Origin: Ideonella alba
GTDB lineage: Bacteria; Pseudomonadota; Gammaproteobacteria; Burkholderiales; Burkholderiaceae_C
Direction of reading: 5' to 3'
NCBI RefSeq assembly: GCF_018069875.1
Contig: NZ_JAGQDF010000003.1
Location: 310,001-374,000 of the forward strand
DNA length: 64,000 nt
The notes beneath the pieces are model-generated. The model was not told the origin of the DNA. It worked only from the letters and a program-made list of their open reading frames with translations, and made no database searches. Below, in pieces: positions 1-8,155 of the stretch. The translations under genes were made by a program, and so were the position numbers. Within the stretch, counting starts at the first letter, position 1; each line of letters opens with the position of its first letter.

Positions 1-290
1 AGCGCCAGCTGTCCGCTGCCCAGCCGCGACATGTCCTTCAGTCGCTCGACGGCGCTGGTCATGTCCTGCACCAGCGCGCGCGCCTGCGGCAGGAACTCGC
101 GGCCCACGGTGCTCAGCGCGACGCGCCGCGTGGTGCGGTCCAGCAGCTTCAGGCCCAGGTAGGCCTCGAGCTTCTGCACGCGCCGGGTCAGCGCGGTCTG
201 GGTGAGGTGCAGCTCGCGCGCCGCGCGGCTGAAGCCGCCCAGCTCGGCCACCGCCACGAAGGCCTGAACGCCATCGAAATCGACCTTCAT
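1..290 (-). CDS. LysR-type transcriptional regulator, N-terminal part (runs off the window)
   Basis: About 97 residues are visible from the ATG, beginning MKVDFDGVQAFVAVAELGGF, followed by SRAARELHLTQTALTRRVQK. This is the winged helix-turn-helix of LysR-type regulators (roughly residues 5-65). The linker helix follows and the effector-binding domain lies outside the window. The gene is divergent from the thioesterase at 323 across a 32-base gap, so the two may share a promoter region. The regulated process cannot be told from this fragment. The family call is firm because spacing and helix composition are typical. Confidence 0.88.
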   Translation of the reverse strand, partial: MKVDFDGVQAFVAVAELGGFSRAARELHLTQTALTRRVQKLEAYLGLKLLDRTTRRVALSTVGREFLPQARALVQDMTSAVERLKDMSRLGSGQLA

Positions 291-322
291 GCACCGATCT
301 TACGGCGCGCGAAAATCGGCCC

Positions 323-751
323 ATGCCCCGACTTCAGCTTCAGCCCCCCGAGCGCTTCGGTTTCGAGACCGCCGTGCAGATCTACATCAGCCACGTCAAC
401 CAGGGCGGGCACCTGGACAACGCGCAGCTGATCACGCTGGTGTCCGAGGCGCGGCTGCGATTTTTCCGCGCACTGGGCTGGCGCGAGGGCGATGTGGGCG
501 GCTGCCCGATCGTCGTGGCCGAGCTGCAGGCGCAGTACCAGAGCGAGGGCTTCCACGGCGAGACCATGCGCATCCGCATGCAGCCGGTGGAGTTCGCGCG
601 CTGCGGCTTTGCGCTGGCCTTCCAGATGAGCGACGAGGCCAGCGGCCGGCCGGTGGCGCGCGGCCAGAGCGGCATCGTCTTCATCGACCGCGCCACGCGC
701 AAGCCGGTGGACATCCCGCCCGCCGTGCGGGCTCAGCTGCTGGCGGTCTGA
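323..751 (+). CDS. Acyl-CoA thioesterase family protein (hotdog fold)
   Basis: 142 residues, the usual length of a single-hotdog 4HBT-type thioesterase. The motif HVNQGGHLDNAQLITLVSEA near residues 24-43 sits where YbgC/4HBT enzymes carry D-x-x-G-H-x-x-N and the following helix, but the catalytic Asp of the classic motif is not obvious. The strand-rich second half (GETMRIRM, FALAFQM, GIVFID) fits the fold. Family members hydrolyse acyl-CoA or acyl-ACP thioesters in the cytoplasm; the substrate here is unknown. It is divergent from a LysR regulator. Its last 19 bases overlap the convergent YgjP-like gene. Confidence 0.75.
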   Translation: MPRLQLQPPERFGFETAVQIYISHVNQGGHLDNAQLITLVSEARLRFFRALGWREGDVGGCPIVVAELQAQYQSEGFHGETMRIRMQPVEFARCGFALAFQMSDEASGRPVARGQSGIVFIDRATRKPVDIPPAVRAQLLAV

Positions 752-1266
752 GCGGCCACGGCATCGGCCGCCAGCCACAGGCGCAGGTCGAACTCGCGCT
801 GGTGGTAGTCGCCCAGCATGTGCGTGCACAGGCCATAGAAGGCCTTGTCGTGCTCGGGCTCCTTCAGGTGGGCCAGTTCGTGCACGACGATCATCTCCAG
901 GAAGGCCGCGGGCAGATCGCGGAACAGCGTGGCGATGCGGATCTCGCGGCGCGATTTCAGCTGACCGCCCTGCACCTGGGTGCGCCGGGTGTGGGTGCCC
1001 AGCGCCTGCTGCAGCAGGCGGATCTTGGCGTCATAGGCGATGCGGGCGATCGGTGGCGCGTTGCGCAGGAAGCGCTGCTTGCGCTCGTTGACATAGTCGA
1101 ACAGCGCGCGGTCGTCGCGCACCGGGTTGGGCTCAGGGTGGCGCTGGCGCAGCAGCGCGTGCATCTGCCCGGCCAGCAGCGTGGGCGTGACCTGGGCGAT
1201 CAGCTCGGGCGGGTAGCCGCCCAGCGGCGCCAGCGCCTTGGCGGGCAGGGCGGCGGACGCGCTCAC
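733..1266 (-). CDS. YgjP-type (SprT-like) zinc metallopeptidase
   Basis: 177 residues. The C-terminal half carries MIVVHELAHLKEPEH, a gluzincin-type HExxH followed by a downstream His in CTHMLGDYHQREFDLRLWL, the layout of the YgjP/DUF45 family. These are soluble, probably zinc-dependent peptidases of unknown substrate. Translation probably starts at a GTG (1264-1266) that overlaps the TGA of the upstream M61 gene in a GTGA arrangement, so it is likely translationally coupled as the last gene of the M61-M61-YgjP run. The 3' end overlaps the convergent thioesterase gene. Confidence 0.8.
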   Translation of the reverse strand: MSASAALPAKALAPLGGYPPELIAQVTPTLLAGQMHALLRQRHPEPNPVRDDRALFDYVNERKQRFLRNAPPIARIAYDAKIRLLQQALGTHTRRTQVQGGQLKSRREIRIATLFRDLPAAFLEMIVVHELAHLKEPEHDKAFYGLCTHMLGDYHQREFDLRLWLAADAVAAQTASS

Positions 1267-3230
1267 CGGGCGCTGTAGATGGCCGCCAGGCGGTCGGGCT
1301 GGCCGTCCGCACGCTGCAGCACCGGGAAGCGCTGGCCGCCGCGCCAGTCGATCGTCACCAGGCGGAAGAGATCGTCCTCCTTGAGCAGCAGCTGGATCGG
1401 CGCGCGGCCGTCCCGGTTGGCGTCGATCGCCTGCGCCAGGCGCTCGCTCGTATAGGCCTGCAGGTTCACCGCCAGCAGCGTCAGGCCCGGCGCCAGGCCC
1501 GCCTTGAACGCGGGGCTGTCCCAGGCCACCTGCTCGAGCTTGCCCTCGTGCGTGACCATCAGGCCCAGCGACCAGCGGAAGTCGGCCGGGCGCGGCTTGC
1601 CGTCGCGCGACGGGGCGTTCTTCGCGAAGGGGCTTTCGGTGCCGCTCCAGCCCAGCGTCCAGCCGCCGCGGGCCAGGCCGTCGAGCGGCGCGCTGGGGCC
1701 GTGGCTGTCCAGGCGCTGGCGCAGGAAGCCGGCCCAGTCGTGCGGCTGCACCGCGTTCAGCGCGGCCACCACCTCGTCGAAGGTGTAGGGCAGGGGCGCG
1801 ATGCTGCCGTCAGCACGGAAGGCCGTGGGCACGCCGAAGAAGGCCCGGGCGAAGTCGTCGAGCGACTTGGTGCCTCCACTCTTCTCGCGGATCAGCGTGT
1901 CGGCGTCCAGCCAGATCAGCGTGGCCTCGTCGTAGTAGTCGACGCCGCGCTGCCAGTCGCGCCAGGCCTTGTCGCGGCTGCTGCGGATCGTGCCTTCGTT
2001 GGTGGTGTCCTGCAGGTTGCGCCAGGTGCGGCCGGCGCGCGCATCCAGATACGCGGCCACGTAGGCCAGCGCATCGCGCGACTGCTCGGGCGTGGCCAGA
2101 CCTGAGCGGGCGGTCAGCACATGGCCCCAGTACTGGGTCATGCCTTCGTAGACCCACAGCAGCGTGTTCTGCATCGGCACGTTGTAGTGCGGGGTCAGCA
2201 GGTCGGCGGGGCGGCGGAACTTGCCGTTCCACGAGTGCACGTACTCGTGCGGCAGCAGCTCGCGCGAGGCGATTGCCTTGTCCCAGTCCTTGAAGTAGCC
2301 GGGACGCACGCCGTTCTCGCTGGACTCGTGGTGCTCCAGGCCGATGCCGCCGAAGTGCCTGGACTGCGCCAGCAGGAAGTCGTACTGGCGCCAGTGGCGC
2401 GCGCCGAACAGGCGGTCGGACTGCTGCACCAGGCGGCGGTGGGCCTCCAGCTGCGCATCGCTGGCGTCCAGCAGGCCAGGCTCGTCGGCCAGCAGGTTCA
2501 GCGCCACCGGGCGCGGCGTGCCGGGCGGGTCCAGTTCCACCCGCTTCGCATGGCGGCCGGCGAACAGCGGCGAATCCACCAGCGTCTCCACCGACACCGG
2601 CGCAAAGCGCACCCAGCCCTGGCCATCGGCCTGGGCCACCCGGCCTTGCGCGTCGCGCAGCGCGGTGGCGGCCTGCCAGCCGTCGGGCAGCTTCACCTGC
2701 GCCTGCACGCGCACCGCGGCGGCGGGCACGCGGGTGGGGTAGAGCAGGGTCTGGTTCCACTGCACACCCAGGATCTGGCGCGTCATCGTGGGCCGGCCCT
2801 GGCTGCTGTTCTGCGGTGCCAGGTGCTCGTAGCGCAGTGTCAGCTCGCGCACGCCGGCAGGCACGTCGATCAGGAAGGCGTAGGGGTCCAGCGTGTCGCG
2901 GCGCCACTCGATCCGGCGCTCGCCGGCGCTGATCTGCAGCCCGGCCAGCTGGGCCACATCGCCATAGGGGCCGTGGGTGCCGGGCAGGAAGCGCGGGTAG
3001 TGCAGCGTCAGCGGCCCGGGGCCGGGCACCGGCAGCGTCTGGGTGACGCGCTGGATCTGGCGGTCCAGGTCGGTGGCGTCCACCGCCAGCGTGATCGTGC
3101 CGGGCCAGGGGCCGGGCGAGGTGGGGGCGGCGGCGATGGCCGCCGGTGGGGCGGCGGTGGTGGCCAGCGCGGTCAGCGCGGCCGCCAGGACAGCGCGCAG
3201 GCTGGCCTTGTGGGCGAGGATGCGGGGCAT
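1263..3230 (-). CDS. M61 family metallopeptidase (glycyl aminopeptidase-like), copy A
   Basis: About 655 residues from the ATG at 3230; a GTG 33 bases upstream is possible, but MPRILAHK followed by a hydrophobic Ala-rich run makes a cleaner signal peptide (cut near AIAAAP), so the product is exported. Residues 328-332 are HEYVH, the zinc-binding HExxH, and WVYEGMTQYWG downstream supplies the third ligand Glu, as in M61 enzymes. An N-terminal beta domain (DATDLDRQIQRV) and a C-terminal PDZ-like segment (GLMVTHEGKL through LTLLAVN) complete the family architecture. M61 enzymes release N-terminal Gly/Ala or degrade peptides. It lies 63 bases downstream of a paralogue of the same architecture. 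Confidence 0.9.
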   Translation of the reverse strand: MPRILAHKASLRAVLAAALTALATTAAPPAAIAAAPTSPGPWPGTITLAVDATDLDRQIQRVTQTLPVPGPGPLTLHYPRFLPGTHGPYGDVAQLAGLQISAGERRIEWRRDTLDPYAFLIDVPAGVRELTLRYEHLAPQNSSQGRPTMTRQILGVQWNQTLLYPTRVPAAAVRVQAQVKLPDGWQAATALRDAQGRVAQADGQGWVRFAPVSVETLVDSPLFAGRHAKRVELDPPGTPRPVALNLLADEPGLLDASDAQLEAHRRLVQQSDRLFGARHWRQYDFLLAQSRHFGGIGLEHHESSENGVRPGYFKDWDKAIASRELLPHEYVHSWNGKFRRPADLLTPHYNVPMQNTLLWVYEGMTQYWGHVLTARSGLATPEQSRDALAYVAAYLDARAGRTWRNLQDTTNEGTIRSSRDKAWRDWQRGVDYYDEATLIWLDADTLIREKSGGTKSLDDFARAFFGVPTAFRADGSIAPLPYTFDEVVAALNAVQPHDWAGFLRQRLDSHGPSAPLDGLARGGWTLGWSGTESPFAKNAPSRDGKPRPADFRWSLGLMVTHEGKLEQVAWDSPAFKAGLAPGLTLLAVNLQAYTSERLAQAIDANRDGRAPIQLLLKEDDLFRLVTIDWRGGQRFPVLQRADGQPDRLAAIYSAR

Positions 3231-3293
3231 GGGTCGGGCGTCCGTGGAAGGAAGCGCGACCATACCTCAGGGCCGGGCGCGCCCGCGTCGGGG

Positions 3294-5222
3294 TCAGCGC
3301 GGACGGTAGATGGCCGACAGCCCGTCGGTCTGCGCCGGCAGGCGCTGCAGCACCGGGTGGCGCGCCCCCTGGCGCCAGTCGATCGTCACGCTGCGGTAGC
3401 GCTCGCCGTCCTTGACCAGCAGGCGCAGCGGCGCTTCGCCACCGGTGTTGGCGCGCAGCGCGGCATCCAGGCGCTCGGGCTTGTAGGCCAGGTCGTTGAC
3501 CGCCAGCAGCGTCATGCCCTTGGTCAGGCCGGCCGCATAGGCGGGGCTGCCCCAGAAGACCTGGGTCAGCGTGCCGTTGCCGATGACGCGCAGGCCCAGC
3601 GAATGGGCCAGGTTCTGCGGGCGCTCGGTGCCCGAGTCGCCCTCCCAGCCGCGTTCGTGCTGCTGGAAGCGGCTCTCCTCGGCCTGCCAGCCCAGGGCCC
3701 AGCCGCTGTGCGTCAGGGCCAGCGCGGCGTCGCGGCCGGGCTGGTCCAGGCGCTCGCGCAGGAAACGCCGCCAGTCCAGCGGCTGCACGGCGGTCAGCGC
3801 GGCGATCAGCGCGTCCTCGGTGTAGGGCTGCGGGCGGACCGAGCCATCGGCGTGGCGGCCCGGCGCGCGGCCATGGAACGCGCGTGCGAAGTCGTCCAGC
3901 GAGCGCTGGCCGCCGCTGGCCTGGCGGATGGCCAGGTCGGCCTCCAGCCACAGCAGCAGGCCCTCGTCGTAGTAGTCCTGCAGGCGCTGCTGGTCTTCCC
4001 ATTCGCGGGTGTGGCCGGGGCCGATCGCCGGGTCGATCTGGGTGTCGGCCAGCGCACGCCAGCGGCGGCCGGCGCGTGCCTGCACCTCGGCCACGGTGGT
4101 GGCCAGGCGGTCCATCGCCTGCTCGGGCGTGGACAGGCCGGCGCGCGCCGCCAGCACATGGCCCCAGTACTCGGTCAGGCCCTCGTAGACCCACAGCAGC
4201 GAGGTGCCCATCGGCTGGTGGTAATCGGGCGTCAGCAGGTCGGCCGGGCGGTGGGCCTTGCCGTTCCAGCTGTGCACGTACTCGTGCGGCAGCAGCTCGC
4301 GGCCGCGGATCGCGTCGGGCCAGTCCTTGAAGTAGTCGGGGCGCAGCGCGTTCTCGCTGGACTCGTGGTGCTCCAGCCCCATGCCGCCGAACTCGTCGGA
4401 CAGCGCCAGCATCAGCTCGTAGTGGCGAAAGGGCCGCATGCCGCCGAACAGGCGGTCGGCCTGCGTGACCAGCGCGCGGTGGGCGGCCAGCTGTGCGGGC
4501 GTGGCGCTCAGCGCCCCGGGCTGATCGGCCAGCAGGGCCAGGCTGACCGGGGGCGCGCCGGGCGTGTCGTCCAGCGCATGGCGCTGCAGGTGGCGGCCGG
4601 CGAACAAGGGCGAATCCACCAGGGTCTCGACCGACATCTCGCGGTACTGTCGCCAGCCGCGGGCATCAGGCTCGGCGCGCTGGCCGGCGGCGTCGCGCAG
4701 CGCGCTGGCCTCCTGCCAGCCCGCGGGCAGGCGCAGCCGCGGCGTGATGCGCTGGGCATCGACCGCCCGTCCGTCGACATAGAGCAGCACCGTCTCCCAC
4801 TCGATGCCCAGCAGCGCCGGCGTGATGCTGATGCGCTCGCCACTGCCGCGCACCGGCGCCAGGTACTGGAAGTCCAGCTCCAGCGTCGACACGCCCGGCG
4901 GCACGTCGATCAGGAAGGCGAAGGGGTCGCCGGCCACGCGGCGCCAGGCCAGCGCCTGTTGGCCGGCCTGCACGCGCAGGCCGGCCAGGCGGGTGACGTC
5001 ACCGTAGGGCCCGTGGCCGCCGGGCAGGTAGCGGGCGTAGCGCAGGGTCAGCGGGCCGGGCCGATCGACGTCGATCTGCTGCTGCACGCGCAGCACGCGG
5101 CGATCCAGGTCGGTGGCGTCCACGGCCAGGCGCATTGGTGCCCCCAGGGCGGCCTGGGCCGCCAGCGCCATCCACAAGGTGGCGGCCAGCAGCCGCCGCA
5201 CAGCGTTCCAGGGCGAGGTCAT
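3294..5222 (-). CDS. M61 family metallopeptidase, copy B
   Basis: About 642 residues; ATG at 5222 chosen, with a GTG immediately before it. A signal peptide is visible (NAVRRLLAATLWMALAAQAA, cut near ALGAP). Zinc motif HEYVH is at residues 313-317, followed by the Glu of WVYEGLTEYWG. The N-terminal beta domain and C-terminal PDZ-like domain (LGLRVIGNGTL through GMTLLAVNDLAY) match copy A segment by segment, so the two are tandem paralogues. It is the first gene of the M61-M61-YgjP run. Divergent from it, about 60 bases away, is an exported protein of unknown function. Both active sites look intact, so neither copy looks like a pseudogene. Confidence 0.9.
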   Translation of the reverse strand: MTSPWNAVRRLLAATLWMALAAQAALGAPMRLAVDATDLDRRVLRVQQQIDVDRPGPLTLRYARYLPGGHGPYGDVTRLAGLRVQAGQQALAWRRVAGDPFAFLIDVPPGVSTLELDFQYLAPVRGSGERISITPALLGIEWETVLLYVDGRAVDAQRITPRLRLPAGWQEASALRDAAGQRAEPDARGWRQYREMSVETLVDSPLFAGRHLQRHALDDTPGAPPVSLALLADQPGALSATPAQLAAHRALVTQADRLFGGMRPFRHYELMLALSDEFGGMGLEHHESSENALRPDYFKDWPDAIRGRELLPHEYVHSWNGKAHRPADLLTPDYHQPMGTSLLWVYEGLTEYWGHVLAARAGLSTPEQAMDRLATTVAEVQARAGRRWRALADTQIDPAIGPGHTREWEDQQRLQDYYDEGLLLWLEADLAIRQASGGQRSLDDFARAFHGRAPGRHADGSVRPQPYTEDALIAALTAVQPLDWRRFLRERLDQPGRDAALALTHSGWALGWQAEESRFQQHERGWEGDSGTERPQNLAHSLGLRVIGNGTLTQVFWGSPAYAAGLTKGMTLLAVNDLAYKPERLDAALRANTGGEAPLRLLVKDGERYRSVTIDWRQGARHPVLQRLPAQTDGLSAIYRPR

Positions 5223-5280
5223 CACGCGACGATACCCGAGCCGGCGCCGGATCCCGGCCGGTTTGAGGCATCATGACCGG

Positions 5281-6006
5281 ATGTTCGCTGCTCCCCGGTT
5301 CCTGCCTCTGGCGCTGCTGGCCGCGTCCGTGTCGGCGGCAGCAGCGGACGAAGCGCCGCGCGGCGCCACCATCTACCGCTGCGACGGCGGCGGCACGCCC
5401 ACCTACTCCGACAGCGCGGTGCGCTGCGACAACGGTGCGGTGCTGACCAACCCCAAGCCCTCGGCGGTGCCGCTGGTCGGACCGGCCACGGCCAAGCTCA
5501 CCCTCAACGGCCCGCCCTGCCCCTTGCCGCAGACCGATCCGGAAGGCCCGGCCTGGGCGCCGATCCGCGCCTGCTTCCGCCAGGCCCTGCAGCAGCAGCC
5601 CGAGCACAAGCTGGCCGAGACCCAGCTGGCCGGCATGCTGATGGGCGTGTGCGACGCCGAGACCCGCAGCCTGATGCAAAGCAACAGCTTCCCGGCCGAA
5701 CTGGGCCGCACGCCCGACGAGCGCGGCGCCGCGATCCGGCGCTGGTCGCAGTGGCTGGTGCAGCAAAGCGGCCGCGCCAGCGACAGCGTGCCGGTGCAGG
5801 CCCTGGTCACCGGCAAGGCGGTGCCGCTGCAGCGCATCAGCGGGCCGGCCGAGCTGCAACTGCCCAGCGGCCAGATCACCGAGGCGCTGCCCGGCACGCT
5901 GCTGCGCCAGGGCGACCAGATCTACGTGCGCCGGGGCGTCAGCCTGCAGGTGGGCGGACAGAACCTGCCCGCCCAGCAGCGCGAGCGCTGCGTGCGCGTC
6001 GACTGA
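5281..6006 (+). CDS. Exported protein of unknown function (DUF4124-like start)
   Basis: 241 residues. A signal peptide (MFAAPRFLPLALLAASVSAA, cut near AAADE) is followed by ATIYRCDGGGTPTYSDSAVRC, reminiscent of DUF4124, a short Y-x-C ... G-x-x-x-Y-S-D module in periplasmic proteins of this group. Cysteines recur (YRC, VRC, PPC, RAC, GVC, ERC), suggesting disulfides. The rest has no motif I recognise: a helical middle (AWAPIRACFRQALQQQPEHK) and a beta-rich end. It is divergent from the M61 genes and convergent with a cytochrome c. Function unknown. Confidence 0.7.
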   Translation: MFAAPRFLPLALLAASVSAAAADEAPRGATIYRCDGGGTPTYSDSAVRCDNGAVLTNPKPSAVPLVGPATAKLTLNGPPCPLPQTDPEGPAWAPIRACFRQALQQQPEHKLAETQLAGMLMGVCDAETRSLMQSNSFPAELGRTPDERGAAIRRWSQWLVQQSGRASDSVPVQALVTGKAVPLQRISGPAELQLPSGQITEALPGTLLRQGDQIYVRRGVSLQVGGQNLPAQQRERCVRVD

Positions 6007-6048
6007 ACTGCAGCGCGGCCGTCGGCCAGGGCCGACAGCCGCCCAGGC

Positions 6049-6423
6049 TCACTTGAGCTGCAGGATCCAGCTGACCAGCTTGGACGCGTCGGCTTCGGTG
6101 ATCGCCACCTTGTTGGGCGGCATGGCCAGGCCGCTGACCTTGCCCTTCCAGTGGCTCTCGTAGGGGTTGGAGCCGGCCATCACCGTGGCGGTGAGGGTCT
6201 TCTGGGCGTCCTTCTGGCCCTTGTACTTCGCGGCCACATCCTTCCAGGCCGGGCCGATCGGGGCCAGGCCGTCCGGGCCCTTGCCGCCCGGATCGATGTG
6301 GTGGCAGGTCAGGCAGCCACTGGTGTTGGCCAGTTTGAGCATGGCGTCGTCATTGCCGGCGGCCAGGGCCGGGCCGGCGACGAGCGCGGCAGCGAGGGCG
6401 ATCAGGTGCGGGGTGCGCAGCAT
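6049..6423 (-). CDS. Small periplasmic c-type cytochrome (class I, c551/c552-like)
   Basis: 124 residues: signal peptide MLRTPHLIALAAALVAGPALA, heme site CLTCH, a Gly/Pro-rich stretch (GPDGLAPIGPAWKDVAAKYK), then GLAMPPN carrying the probable Met axial ligand and a C-terminal helix ending SKLVSWILQLK. This is the layout of bacterial c551/c552 electron carriers, which shuttle electrons in the periplasm. A clear purine-rich site (AAAAGGAG on the coding strand) precedes the ATG. The queA-side intergenic region upstream carries two inverted repeats. The partner oxidase or reductase cannot be identified from context. Confidence 0.9.
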   Translation of the reverse strand: MLRTPHLIALAAALVAGPALAAGNDDAMLKLANTSGCLTCHHIDPGGKGPDGLAPIGPAWKDVAAKYKGQKDAQKTLTATVMAGSNPYESHWKGKVSGLAMPPNKVAITEADASKLVSWILQLK

Positions 6424-6476
6424 GGTGGACTCCTTTTGATAGCGGTGAACCCTTGGACCGCATCTTGGGAGCCGGC

Positions 6477-6540
6477 GCGCCAGCAGAGTTGAGCCTCGTC
6501 AAGACTGCTGGCGCTTTTGCCAGGATGGAACACCCTGGCA
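6477..6540. repeat. Two adjacent inverted repeats between queA and the cytochrome c gene
   Basis: The first repeat is GCGCCAGCA (6477-6485) with its exact complement TGCTGGCGC (6506-6514), loop 20 bases, followed by TTTT. The second is TGCCAGG (6518-6524) with CCTGGCA (6534-6540), loop 9 bases. They occupy the 184-base gap between the queA stop and the cytochrome c start. They could form transcript hairpins or be protein-binding dyads; the TTTT lies on the + strand, on which no gene ends nearby. Confidence 0.5.
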
Positions 6541-6607
6541 CACCTGGCGCGCAGCGTCGGCGCGACGGCTGCGCCAGCCCGCGACAGCGGATCGGGCGCC
6601 CTGACCG

Positions 6608-7699
6608 TCAGGCGCGCTGCAGCAACATCGCGTCGCCGTAGCTGAAGAAGCGGTAGCCGGTCTCGATCGCGTGGCGGTACAGCGCCATCACCTGCGGGTA
6701 GCCGGCGAAGGCGCTGACCAGCATCATCAGCGTGCTCTTGGGCAGGTGGAAATTGGTCAGCAGCACGTCCACCACCTGGAAGTGGAAGCCTGGCGTGATG
6801 AAGATGTCGGTCTCGCCGCTGACCGCCTGGGCCAGGCCGCCGCGGCCCGCATGGCGCGCCGCGGACTCCAGCGCCCGCAGCGTGGTGGTGCCCACCGACA
6901 CCACGCGGCCGCCGCGCGCGCGGCAGGCGGCGATGGCCTCCACCGTGGTCTGCGGCACGTCGTACCACTCGCTGTGCATGCGGTGTTCGGACAGGTTCTC
7001 GGTGCGCACCGGCTGGAAGGTGCCGGCCCCCACATGCAGCGTCACATGCGCGCGCTCGACGCCGGCCGCGGCCAGCGCCGCCAGCACGCCTTCATCGAAG
7101 TGCAGCGCCGCGGTGGGCGCGGCCACCGCGCCGGGCTGGCGGGCGAAGACGGTCTGGTAGCGCTCGGCGTCCTCGGGCGCGTCGTCGTGGGTGATGTAGG
7201 GCGGCAGCGGCACATGGCCGTGGCGCTCCAGCAGCACCAGCGGGTCGCCTTCGACGCGCAGGTGGAACAGGCTGCCGTCGGGGCCGGCGCGGCCCAGGAC
7301 CAGGGCGTCGAAGCCGTCGGCGCCGCCGAAGCGCACCGTGCTGCCCTCGCGTGGCGACTTGCTGGCGCGCAGGTGGGCCAGCATCTCGCCGTGGCGCGCG
7401 TCGGTGCTGGGCAGCAGGCGCTCGACCAGCGCCTCGACCGCGCCACCGGTGGGCTTCTCGCCGAACAGGCGGGCCTTGAGCACCCGGGTGTCGTTGAAGA
7501 CCAGCAGGTCGCCTGGCCGCAGCAGCGTGGGCAGCGCGCGGAACACGCGGTCCACCGGCAGCAGCCCGGTGCCGTCGAGCAGGCGCGAGGCGCTGCGCTC
7601 CGGGGCCGGGTGCTGGGCGATCAGCTCGGCGGGCAGGTGGAAGTCGAAATCGGCCAGCTGGAAGGGCCGACCGTGGGGGTGCAGGGCAGAAGAGGGCAT
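6608..7699 (-). CDS. queA: S-adenosylmethionine:tRNA ribosyltransferase-isomerase QueA
   Basis: 363 residues from the ATG at 7699 (an in-frame ATG at 7753 would add 18 residues; QueA proteins are usually 340-360 long). QueA transfers and isomerises the ribosyl of AdoMet onto 7-aminomethyl-7-deazaguanine in tRNA, giving epoxyqueuosine. Family signatures visible: [19 protein letters not shown] at the N-terminus, [51 protein letters not shown], and [20 protein letters not shown] near the end. It is divergent from recG. No tgt gene lies in the window. Confidence 0.96.
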   Translation of the reverse strand: MPSSALHPHGRPFQLADFDFHLPAELIAQHPAPERSASRLLDGTGLLPVDRVFRALPTLLRPGDLLVFNDTRVLKARLFGEKPTGGAVEALVERLLPSTDARHGEMLAHLRASKSPREGSTVRFGGADGFDALVLGRAGPDGSLFHLRVEGDPLVLLERHGHVPLPPYITHDDAPEDAERYQTVFARQPGAVAAPTAALHFDEGVLAALAAAGVERAHVTLHVGAGTFQPVRTENLSEHRMHSEWYDVPQTTVEAIAACRARGGRVVSVGTTTLRALESAARHAGRGGLAQAVSGETDIFITPGFHFQVVDVLLTNFHLPKSTLMMLVSAFAGYPQVMALYRHAIETGYRFFSYGDAMLLQRA

Positions 7700-8155
7700 G
7701 GCTTGCAGGCTGTACCGGCCTTCAAGGATCTCGGAAGGCACCGATTGTTCCATGCACCACGCCAGCCCTGGGCCGCGCAGGGCCGTTGTCAGCCCATCAG
7801 TCAGCCCATCAGACCGCGCTTGGCGGGCCCACCCGTGGCCCTGCCGGGCCGGTTCAGCGGATCGCGGCGGCCGGGGCGTCGGGGTCGTTGCGGTCCCAGG
7901 CCCAGGCAAAGGCCAGGCTCAGACCCAGCACCAGCGACAGCAGCAGCAGAAAACGGGCAATGAGGCGCATGGTGGTGGGCAGGATTCAGGGCAGCAGACG
8001 GCGCGGGAGTGCGCGTCAGATCTGATTGTCCGCTGCGGCGGGGTGGCCGGCCTAGGGGAAGGTCCTCAGGGCGTGGCGAATTGGGCAGCGGCCCGGGCCA
8101 CTGTGGCCGCCGACCGACAGACGCGCAGAGCAGCGCACACCGCCACAATCACCCC
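7700..8155. other. queA-recG divergent intergenic region
   Basis: 456 bases separate the chosen queA and recG starts. If queA starts at 7753 the gap shrinks to about 400. The region holds one plausible 38-codon ORF on the minus strand (7854-7970). I see no convincing promoter boxes, RNA gene or repeat, although both flanking promoters should lie here. Confidence 0.5.
7854..7970 (-). CDS. Possible small single-span membrane or secreted peptide (38 aa)
   Basis: ATG at 7970, TGA at 7854-7856. The translation begins [20 protein letters not shown], continues into [10 protein letters not shown] and ends AAAIR. A positively charged start followed by about 20 hydrophobic residues and a polar tail is the usual shape of a small membrane protein or a bare signal peptide. 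There is no strong ribosome-binding site (GCCCACCACC precedes the ATG). It lies in the queA-recG gap, co-directional with queA and upstream of it. Existence is unproven; the composition is better than chance for a 456-base gap. Confidence 0.35.
   Translation of the reverse strand: MRLIARFLLLLSLVLGLSLAFAWAWDRNDPDAPAAAIR

Noticed and set aside
2121-5276. Open frame of 1,051 codons on the + strand opposite the two M61 genes
   Set aside because: It is antisense to two genes with intact signal peptides and zinc motifs; composition is His/Gln/Gly/Ala-rich noise caused by GC-biased codon positions.
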